Source of the DNA: Balamuthia mandrillaris
Taxonomy: Eukaryota; Discosea; Longamoebia; Balamuthiidae
Assembly (NCBI GenBank): GCA_031835245.1
Contig: JAVKOQ010000244.1
Location: 1-50,000 of the forward strand
DNA: 50,000 nucleotides
Direction of reading: 5' to 3'
Part shown: piece by piece, positions 43,946 to 50,000 of the stretch
Layout: each line of letters starts with the position of its first letter
Numbering within the stretch: the stretch's first letter is position 1
Notes under the pieces: model-generated
What the model saw: the letters and a program-made list of their open reading frames with translations, nothing else
The model's database searches: none
What the model was told of the DNA's origin: nothing
Program-made: the position numbers and the translations under genes

Positions 43946-44571
43946 AAAAAGTCGTCGAGGAAGAAAAAGGACGAATGTTGTTAATGTCGTGACTGGATTC
44001 ATAATGTGCTGCTGTGATTCTTTTCTTTCTCTTTAGTGTTTTTCTTCGTTTTAGGTTGGAGAGAAGGTGCCAACACCCTCCTGTGGGGTTTGTGGATAGT
44101 TCTTACATATGTGTCAGTTGGTCAGTTCTTCGTGCAATGAGAGTAGGAATGATGGGGGGAGGTGTGTTCTCTCCATCAAGAGTGCTTTTGCAGCCAAGCA
44201 ACGTCTCGCTGTTCTATTGCCTGCAGCACTGCTGCCTGTTTTGTAGAGTCGTACTGGCTGGCTATCATTTTTAAGGTGTACATATGTGCGTTTGGCTGAA
44301 GCCTTTGTTTGTTGTTGTGGTTGTTTGTGAGAAATGAACAGAACAAAAAAAAAGTTTAAAAAAAAATGAGGGTAATGGTTACATGAGGGCAGAGGTGCAC
44401 CAAGCACCAGCTGTTCGTAAACTTTGCAGCCTGAAAAGGGTGTTGCCCAAGACTAAGCATTCAGCGAACATGACAAAGAAGAAGAACTAGAACTAGATTT
44501 GAAGTACAGGCATCAAGAAACGCTCCTCCTTTTATTGCTATTCAACTTTATTTGTTGCCTTTCAACTTCAG

Positions 44572-44627
<56 letters not shown>

Positions 44628-44769
44628 CAGAGACAGAGGAGAGAATGAACGGAAAAAAGATGAAAGAACAAACTGTTGTTGTGAGGGTGAGAGAGAAGCG
44701 GGACAATAGGAAGAGAACACAAGAGGTTGTAAGAGAGAAGAATGAAGCAGAGACGAGTGAGAGGGTTGT
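43946..44769. other. Convergent intergenic region
   Basis: This 824-bp stretch lies between two gene 3' ends. It contains a GA/GACAGA microsatellite (about 44577-44639) and otherwise unique sequence. Open frames of up to about 95 codons were inspected; none has a recognisable product or consistent codon use. Confidence 0.6.
44577..44639. repeat. (GA)n then (GACAGA)n microsatellite
   Basis: A GA run changing into a GACAGA hexamer array, 3' of the minus-strand dioxygenase gene. Confidence 0.9.
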
Positions 44770-45882
44770 TTAAGACCAACGAGCTAACCACGGGCCAGAT
44801 ACGTTAGTGTCAAACTCATCCGCAGCCTCCTTCACCATTCCGGTCACTTCCTTCTGCTTCTTGTTCCTCATCGTCATTCTCCATTCCTCCCATCTCTCCA
44901 TAAACTCCTTTCTCTCTTCCTCCTCTCCTTTCTTTGCTGCTGCTCCTGTTCTCATCAACAACAATTCATGAATGCCTTCAAAGCCGCTCGGTTGAGAGGG
45001 ACGTTGCCAACGAAGGTCCACGCTCCATCTAATGCGGTCGCTCACATTGTCTCCGCTGCAGTGAGGGATGAGGTTGTGGAAGAGTATGAAGGAGCCGAGG
45101 GGCACCTCGCAGGCCACCACCTCACCGTCCTCCGGCAGGTCCTCCTCCTTGATATACAGGTACCAAGAACGGGGGTCTCCTTTTTCCTCACACTCGCTGT
45201 GTGAGCTCTTCTCTTTTCTTCCCTTTTCCAAGTGATGAGGCAGAACGGTGACCTTCTTCTCTTTCTCTCCTTCATTGTTCCACCAGTAGCAAGACTGGGA
45301 GAAGGAAGAGGACTTCAGAAGATGCAACGTGCCCATTTCTTTGGTAGCATGGCATAAGGGTATCCATGCCGTCACCTGCAAGGTTCCCTCGGAGCCAGCA
45401 GCAAGGTAGGCTGTATCTTGATGCCAAGGCACCGTAGCCAAGCTGTTGCGCGGCGTCTTGGCTCTCAGGTTCCACACCGGGTGTCCTGCAATCATGTTCT
45501 CCTCACTGCCGCCCTTCTTCTCCTCCACAATGGCAAGAGCTTGTTCCACAACATCCAACAGTTTAGGGTGAGACCAGAGCTTGGCCATGGCTGGACCCAT
45601 CCTTGTGGTGGTGTGCACCAACACTGAGGCTCCAGGGAATTGTTGCTCAATGAAGGTGAGGCGGTGGTGGAGGTCCTTGTCCTGGTGTTTCTCTTGGATC
45701 TTACCAGCAGCGGCCAGCTTTTCGGTCACCAGGTCCACAGCGGATGCTATCTCCTGCATGACCGGTTCGAGGTCGGCGCTCACATCGAAAAAGTCATGCA
45801 CAAGGAGGAAACCGGCTTTCTTGTAGGTTCCCAATTGCTCAGTGCTGAGGAGATGCGAAGACGAGTTGGAGTGGCTATCCAT
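44770..45882 (-). CDS. Phytanoyl-CoA dioxygenase (PhyH)-family Fe(II)/2-oxoglutarate oxygenase
   Basis: Intronless, 370 aa. The N-terminus (LSTEQLGTYKKAGFLLVHDFF) matches the opening strand of PhyH-family enzymes. The iron ligands are His154 and Asp156 in VPWHQDTAYLA and the distal His274 in NLIPHCSGDNVSDRIRWSVD, which also supplies the Arg (283 or 285) expected to bind 2-oxoglutarate. ALQVTAWIPL-type and GTLHLLKSS strands complete the double-stranded beta helix. An insertion rich in Lys/Glu (about 205-235) and a charged C-terminal helix (KEFMERWEEWRM) are extra. The substrate cannot be predicted: the family includes phytanoyl-CoA hydroxylase, halogenases and alkaloid or ectoine hydroxylases. 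No peroxisomal PTS1 is seen (the C-terminus is ARWS), so a cytosolic location is likely. Confidence 0.88.
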   Translation of the reverse strand: MDSHSNSSSHLLSTEQLGTYKKAGFLLVHDFFDVSADLEPVMQEIASAVDLVTEKLAAAGKIQEKHQDKDLHHRLTFIEQQFPGASVLVHTTTRMGPAMAKLWSHPKLLDVVEQALAIVEEKKGGSEENMIAGHPVWNLRAKTPRNSLATVPWHQDTAYLAAGSEGTLQVTAWIPLCHATKEMGTLHLLKSSSFSQSCYWWNNEGEKEKKVTVLPHHLEKGRKEKSSHSECEEKGDPRSWYLYIKEEDLPEDGEVVACEVPLGSFILFHNLIPHCSGDNVSDRIRWSVDLRWQRPSQPSGFEGIHELLLMRTGAAAKKGEEEERKEFMERWEEWRMTMRNKKQKEVTGMVKEAADEFDTNVSGPWLARWS

Positions 45883-46234
45883 TCTTTCTGTTTTTTCGTG
45901 GGTGTTGTTGTTGGCGAAAGCCCGAGAATCAAGAACGGGAGACAGAGAGAGAGGCCGCGTGCGCCTTTGCTATAAAGGACCAACTTTTTTTCCTTCCTTG
46001 GTTTGGCGAACAGGCGTTTTTTCCACGTCGACCTGAGTAATTATCTCAAAAAAAATTCAAACCACCAATCAAAAATCAAATTGTTACTTTTTTTGTCGAC
46101 TATAGCAGGCCAGAAAGAGTAAAGCGAAGAGAGAAGAAGAGAAGAGAAGAGAAGAGGAAGTGCAACGACTTGTGTGTGTTTTTATCTCTATTTTTTTTCG
46201 CATCAAAAAAACAAAACAACCCCAAAAAAATAAC
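45883..46234. other. Intergenic region between dioxygenase and ABCF genes
   Basis: These 352 bp hold the 5' flank of the dioxygenase gene and the 3' flank of the ABCF gene. Two GTCGAC cores (46027-46032 and 46095-46100) lie about 145 and 213 bp upstream of the dioxygenase start. No further feature is evident. Confidence 0.5.
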
Positions 46235-48007
46235 TTAGATATCTCCCTCCCGCTCCATCTGTTCCTTGAGCTCGTTCTTGTACTCGGCAATGGTTCCCCG
46301 GTAGGGCGTGACCGTCTGGTCCTGGCACACCCAAATCTCATCCGCCACCTGGTTGATCAGCCTAAAGTCATGGGACACCAGCACCATGCCGCCATCAAAC
46401 TCGTTGATGGCATCGGCCAGGGCGTCGATGGTCTCAATGTCAAGATGGTTCGTCGGCTCGTCCAGCAGCAAGAGGTGGGGCTCCTTCCAGGCCAGCCAAG
46501 CAAAGGCCACGCGGCTCTTCTGCCCGTCGCTGAGGATGCGAATGGGGGAGGTCTGCGTCTGTCCCGTCAGGCCAAAGCTGCCGATGATGGAGCGCATCTC
46601 CTGCGGCTCCTTCACCTCGGGGAACTGCTGCATCATGAATTGAAGGGGGCTCAGATCAAGGTCCAGTTGGTCCATGAGATGCTGGCGGTACCACCCCACG
46701 CGGAGGTGGTTGTGTCGCTTGATCATGCCGTCGGTGGGGGCCAAATCGCCGGTCATCAGCTTGAGCAGCGTGGACTTGCCCACTCCGTTGGGTCCCACAA
46801 GGGCCACCCTGCTGTCCAGATCGATACCAAACTCGAGGTTCTTGTAGAGGAGCTTGTTGCTGCCAGGGTAGCCAAAGCTCACGTTTTGGAACTGAAGTAC
46901 AGGAGGGGGTAGGGTGCCGACATCAAAGAAGCAGAGCCGGATGGTGCGATCCCGTGTGACGCGCTCGGTAAGGCCGCCCTCCTCCATGCGTGCCAGGGTC
47001 TTCTCCTTGGACTTGGCCTGGCGGGCCAGCTTGGCGGAGCCGTGGCCAAAGCGGGCAATATAGTTCTTCATGTGGGCGATCTGGTCCTGCTCCCACTGAT
47101 AGCGCTTCATTTGGTTGGTCTCCTTCTCGGCCCTGGCCTGCACGTAGGTGTCGTAGTTTCCGGTGTAGTAGGTGAGCTTCTTGTCCTTGAGATGAATAAT
47201 GTTGGTGCAGACGCCGTTCAAAAAGTCTTGTGAGTGGGAGACCAGCACCAAGATCCGGTTGTAGTTCTTGAGGTACTCCTCCAACCATACGCAGGCCTCC
47301 ACGTCCAAGTGGTTGGTAGGCTCGTCCAGCAGCAACATCGTGGGTCGCACAAAGAGGGCCCGCGCCAGGGCGATACGCATGCGCCACCCTCCCGAGAACT
47401 CCCTAGTCTTCTGCTGCTGCATCTGCTTGCTGAAGCCGAGACCGTGGAGGATCTTGCCGGCGCGGGCGGGGGCCTGGTCCACCTCCAGCTCGTCCAGCCG
47501 CTCGTAGATGTCCATCAACCGCTCGTCCTCCGGAGACTCCAGGGCCAACGCCTCCGCCTCCTTCTCCAGCCGCTGCCGCTCCGCCTCCAGGTCCTTGAGC
47601 ACCGCCTCCAAGGCCGTCTCATCGCTGGCCTCCACCTCTCGCTCCAAAAAGTAGATGTCAATGTGTGGGGGGATGGGCACCTCCCTCTTGCCCAGGCACT
47701 TCATGATGGCGGACTTGCCGCTGCCGTTGAGGCCGATGAGGCCGTAGCGGCGGTTGTGGTTGAACTCGAGCGTGGCGTCCGAGACGAGCTCTATGCCATG
47801 CAACGCCAGGGAGAACTGCTCAATCTTGATGTCTCGCGAGGTCGGCGTGGAGGTCAGCACTCCGGTGGCCGTTCGGGGGTTGGCCTCCAGCTCCTCCATG
47901 AGCTCCTGCTTGGTTTTGCCGTTCGATGAGGAGGCAGCTGCCGCTCCGCCACCACGAGCTTTGCCTCCTTTGCCGCGTCCTCCTTTGCCTCCTCTTGGTT
48001 TGGGCAT
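46235..48007 (-). CDS. ABCF ATPase, ABCF2/ARB1 type
   Basis: Intronless, 590 aa (yeast Arb1 610, human ABCF2 about 620). After a Gly/Lys/Arg-rich N-terminus come two ATP-binding cassettes in tandem without membrane segments. Cassette 1 has GLNGSGKS, signature FSGGWRMR and [12 protein letters not shown]; cassette 2 has GPNGVGKS, signature LSDGQKSR and [12 protein letters not shown]. The linker [20 protein letters not shown] is the ABCF family's helical P-site arm. Arb1/ABCF2 acts in ribosomal subunit biogenesis, moving between nucleus and cytoplasm. Third positions are strongly G/C on the coding strand, well above most neighbours, consistent with high expression. The same bias leaves long open frames on the opposite strand, which are not genes. 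Confidence 0.96.
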   Translation of the reverse strand: MPKPRGGKGGRGKGGKARGGGAAAASSSNGKTKQELMEELEANPRTATGVLTSTPTSRDIKIEQFSLALHGIELVSDATLEFNHNRRYGLIGLNGSGKSAIMKCLGKREVPIPPHIDIYFLEREVEASDETALEAVLKDLEAERQRLEKEAEALALESPEDERLMDIYERLDELEVDQAPARAGKILHGLGFSKQMQQQKTREFSGGWRMRIALARALFVRPTMLLLDEPTNHLDVEACVWLEEYLKNYNRILVLVSHSQDFLNGVCTNIIHLKDKKLTYYTGNYDTYVQARAEKETNQMKRYQWEQDQIAHMKNYIARFGHGSAKLARQAKSKEKTLARMEEGGLTERVTRDRTIRLCFFDVGTLPPPVLQFQNVSFGYPGSNKLLYKNLEFGIDLDSRVALVGPNGVGKSTLLKLMTGDLAPTDGMIKRHNHLRVGWYRQHLMDQLDLDLSPLQFMMQQFPEVKEPQEMRSIIGSFGLTGQTQTSPIRILSDGQKSRVAFAWLAWKEPHLLLLDEPTNHLDIETIDALADAINEFDGGMVLVSHDFRLINQVADEIWVCQDQTVTPYRGTIAEYKNELKEQMEREGDI

Positions 48008-48117
48008 TTTCTTTGTTTGGTGTGTGTGAAGATTAAACGTAAAAGAAAGATGAAAAGTGGGAAAAAAAATAAATAGATTATCTGCAACGATTGGTCTTTG
48101 TTGTTGCGGTTCTTTCG

Positions 48118-48152
48118 TTAAAAAAATAAATAAAATAAATAAATAAATAAGG
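48118..48152. repeat. (AAAT)n tract
   Basis: A short run of AAAT/AAATA units about 110 bp upstream of the ABCF start codon. Together with the AT-rich sequence around 48060-48150, it is the likely 5' flank of that gene. Confidence 0.8.
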
Positions 48153-48347
48153 TGGATTAAAAGAAAGGCTCTGCGCGTGGGAACCCGAAGCAGAAAAACA
48201 AAAGGTCAAGCAAGCAACAAAGCGGCGAGCAAACGAAAAAAAAAAAAGTTATGGCTTGTTCTACTTTTTTTTTTTGACGGCCTTTCTCTCCTCTCCTTCT
48301 TTGTCTTTTCTTTCTTTTGCAGCCAGAGAGAAAATGGGGTTGCAAAT

Positions 48348-48458
48348 ATGGACACGCTGCTCGCCACGTTCCTCCTTCTTTCTCAACTTCTTGCGGGGAC
48401 GTCAACGGGGGAGCTCATCAACCAATTGTCCAATGAGGAGGACCGACTTTTCGTGTAG
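48348..48458 (+). CDS. Candidate 36-residue secreted micropeptide (weak)
   Basis: This ATG-to-TAG frame encodes MDTLLATFLLLSQLLAGTS followed by 17 polar residues, i.e. a signal-peptide-like N-terminus and a short acidic tail. It is preceded by a good acceptor (TTCTTTCTTTTGCAG ending at 48322), so it could instead be an internal exon of an unrecognised gene. Isolated frames this short often arise by chance. The region 48459-49048 has no other coding candidate. Confidence 0.25.
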   Translation: MDTLLATFLLLSQLLAGTSTGELINQLSNEEDRLFV

Positions 48459-48831
48459 ATTTAATCGCGAAATTTCAGTTCTTTCATGACGACACTAAAA
48501 GATTTTTTTTGTGACGTCAAAAGAAAGGGGAGAATGAACTTGGGTGGACCGTTTCCATGAACTCTGCGGGCTGCGCCGCGCAACGCTGATGAAGCCGGTT
48601 CAGCCGACAAAAGCCAGCGAACCAGAGCGAAAATAACACACGGTTGAAAAAGAAGTGAAATCAAAGATCCAGGGATCAAGCCAGATAGAACAGACACTAC
48701 ACTTGATCACAGCCAATGTTGTTGGCCGAGAAGATGCTTTCCTCCTTCGCTCCTTCCTTCCTTTCCTCTTGCTATCCGCCCTCCCTCCTGCATGGAAAAT
48801 ACTGGCAATAAAAAGGCTGTAAACCCAAATA

Positions 48832-48956
48832 ACGTCACGAAATCCTATGTGCGCAAAATATTACGTCAGTATTACCATATTTGCGCTGTTTCGACGTCAC
48901 CAAACCAAGACGAGGAGTCATATATTGTGCTAAAAAAGGGGAAAAGTGACTCCTCG
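48832..48956 (+). promoter_or_regulatory. Candidate upstream control region of the U6 gene
   Basis: Three ACGTCA cores lie within 70 bp (48832-48837, 48863-48868, 48894-48899), and a fourth at 48514-48519. They are followed by a perfect 10-bp inverted repeat (48911-48920 with 48947-48956) whose 26-nt spacer contains a TATA-like CATATATTG. The inverted repeat ends 93 bp before the U6 RNA. In many eukaryotes U6 has a distal element plus a TATA box; the same roles are inferred here from position only. Confidence 0.4.
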
Positions 48957-49048
48957 CAGAATACGCAAAGAAAAGGCGCAATGTCCCCTAATGACGGCCA
49001 AGCGGCGGGAGGGAGGGGGTTAAAGAGGGGAAGAGGGAGAGGAACAAG

Positions 49049-49158
49049 GTTGGATTCTCTTCGGAGATCCATCTGACTAAAATTGGAACAATACAGAGAA
49101 GATTAGCATTGCCCCTGCGTAAGGATGACAATCAAAATCGAGAAGATAACCCACTTTT
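49049..49158 (+). ncRNA. U6 spliceosomal snRNA
   Basis: Directly recognisable from its invariant core: ACTAAAATTGGAAC, the ACAGAGA box (49093-49099) that pairs with the 5' splice site, the catalytic AGC triad (49105-49107), and the intramolecular stem-loop GCCCCTGCGTAAGGATGAC. The 5' end forms a UUCG-capped hairpin (GGATTCTC-TTCG-GAGATCC), as in most U6 RNAs. The gene ends in a T run at 49155-49163, a Pol III terminator. The 5' end is estimated from the hairpin. The 3' part (after ATCAAAATCG) is divergent, as is usual. Confidence 0.95.
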
Positions 49159-49191
49159 TTTTTGGTTATGGGCACCTCCGGCCTTTGGTGG

Positions 49192-49304
49192 GAGGCAATG
49201 CTATTTCTCACTTTATCGCATCAACTCGGAGAAATAGCGTTGCCTCGCTGACCGATAAAGAGAAGATTAGCACTGCGCCTCTGCGCATGGGTGGCAATCA
49301 AATA
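49192..49304 (+). ncRNA. Divergent U6-like RNA candidate with 5' stem-loop
   Basis: Beginning 34 bp after the end of U6, an 18-bp stem (49192-49209 with 49229-49246; one G-T wobble) caps a 19-nt loop. It is followed by a segment similar to the U6 core: GATAAAGAGAAGATTAGCAC, then a stem-loop-like GCGCCTCTGCGCATGGGTGG and CAATCAAAT. The ACAGAGA box has become AAAGAGA and the triad context is AGCAC (as in U6atac) rather than AGCAT. There is no T run directly after it; the first runs are near 49350. It could be a pseudogene, a variant U6 or a minor-spliceosome relative. Confidence 0.55.
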
Positions 49305-49420
49305 GAGCCCTCGCTCCCCGTCTTCTTAAAATCTTTGGACTCGCTCTTCCTTTTTTACTTTACTTTTTTGTTGAACAATTGCAGTACGGTCAGTCAGCTC
49401 ATCGGATTAGCATCCCCTCT

Positions 49421-49607
49421 GTCGTGCACGCACAGCCACTTGCTCTTTGTTCAAGAAGATTTCTTCCTCTCTCTCTCCCCACTCTATTTTATTGGCAAAA
49501 AAAGATCTTTTTTTCTCCCACAAGTGCATAGCCTGCCTTTGTGATTGTTTCCCTCTGAGTTTGGGAGATTCCTCCTCCTCCGTCTCCTTGTCCCTCTCGC
49601 TCTTGCG

Positions 49608-49649
<42 letters not shown>

Positions 49650-49926
49650 GTGCTTCCATCCAAGCATGCACTTCAATGAGCAGTTGAAAGATGGGTTTGT
49701 GAGTCGTTCCCTCATGTGTTGTGGAACCAACTTGGATTACCCTACTCTCCTCTCATACTCATGCCCCCTGCTTGCCACCACCTGCTCTCCCCCTCCCCCT
49801 TCCCAGTCTCTGATGTCCAACCACTGTTCCTCGGCCTCCATGCGGAGCGATGCTGCCAACATTCTCTTCACGCCCAATGGAAGATATCTTCATGAACAAA
49901 GAACAAGTGGCCGTGCGTGCACGACA
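49421..49926. repeat. 47-bp imperfect inverted repeat at the right edge
   Basis: Sequence 49421-49467 (starting GTCGTGCACGCAC) matches the reverse complement of 49880-49926 with about five mismatches. Between the arms lie a (CT)n run (about 49611-49646) and unique sequence with an open frame that I do not recognise. The arms may be remnants of an inverted duplication; the window ends too soon to see context. No gene is supported in 49305-50000. Confidence 0.7.
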
Positions 49927-50000
49927 GCATTGGGTGTGAGGAGCATATTGGCAGGGAGGCGCTGAACTGCCTTGTTCGGTGCATGATTTGTTTGGAACTG

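Noticed and set aside
44114-44407. Minus-strand frame in the gap 3' of the carboxypeptidase
   Set aside because: No family resemblance, T-rich sequence at one end, and it lies between two convergent gene ends; likely chance.
47234-47929. Plus-strand frames opposite the ABCF gene (also 46160-46912)
   Set aside because: The minus strand encodes an unmistakable full-length ABCF ATPase; G/C-ending codons leave the opposite strand open.
49447-49965. 172-codon frame at the right edge
   Set aside because: It starts at a non-ATG codon, crosses a CT microsatellite and an inverted-repeat arm, and shows no domain; the window ends before context is visible.
1-50000. tRNA genes, CRISPR arrays, transposase or reverse-transcriptase fragments
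   Set aside because: Looked for on both strands; no cloverleaf with A and B boxes, no spacer-repeat array and no transposon or virus-like coding motif was found.

Overview
This window is nuclear DNA from a unicellular eukaryote. Fourteen protein genes can be modelled, and twelve of them together contain 74 spliceosomal introns (76 if two extra candidates are counted). Introns are short (mostly 50-150 bp, occasionally up to about 460 bp), GT-AG and pyrimidine-rich on the sense strand. Intergenic gaps are usually under 1.2 kb and an authentic U6 snRNA gene is present. The gene set (RasGEF, RhoGEF-PH-MORN, Rab, trehalose-phosphate synthase, GT69/CAP59 glycosyltransferase, secreted S10 carboxypeptidase) and the intron style suggest a free-living amoeba, probably Amoebozoa (Discosea/Centramoebida-like). 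The lineage is inference; nothing here names a species. No virus-like or transposon coding region and no tRNA was seen.

Layout. 1-2413: unassigned, with a 25-bp perfect inverted repeat and open frames I cannot name. 2414-6890 (+): trehalose-6-phosphate synthase/phosphatase fusion with a degenerate phosphatase half. 7015-8232 (-): phosducin-like (PDCL3-type) protein. 8457-10526 (+): secreted vanin/biotinidase-type nitrilase. 10962-14895 (+): oligopeptidase B with a mitochondrial-type leader and one apparent frame slip. 15031-15171 (+): one-helix micropeptide candidate. 16281-21732 (-): RhoGEF-PH-MORN protein in 14 exons. 22975-24826 (+): GT69/CAP59 type II glycosyltransferase. 25508-28240 (+): divergent kinase-like protein. 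28481-29534 (-): CENP-S/MHF1 histone-fold protein. 30612-35594 (+): RasGEF with a long low-complexity tail. 36327-37188 (-): small secreted protein. 37536-38773 (-): Rab-like GTPase with an unusual insertion. 39547-41544 (-): Tat-SF1/CUS2 splicing factor. 41888-43945 (+): serine carboxypeptidase. 44770-45882 (-): phytanoyl-CoA dioxygenase-like. 46235-48007 (-): ABCF2/ARB1 ribosome-biogenesis ATPase. 49049-49158 (+): U6 snRNA, followed by a divergent U6-like copy.

The genes are unrelated housekeeping, signalling and secretory functions, with no operon logic. The themes that recur are the splicing system (relaxed donors, pyrimidine-only microsatellites filling introns, one intron with a perfect U12-type donor, a U2-snRNP-associated factor, and U6 plus a U6-like gene) and enzymes whose catalytic motifs are altered (TPP half, kinase-like protein, Rab G4 motif, oligopeptidase elbow). 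Exon boundaries below were derived by reading frames and splice sites by hand. Summed exon lengths are divisible by three for every spliced gene except oligopeptidase B, which is one base short.
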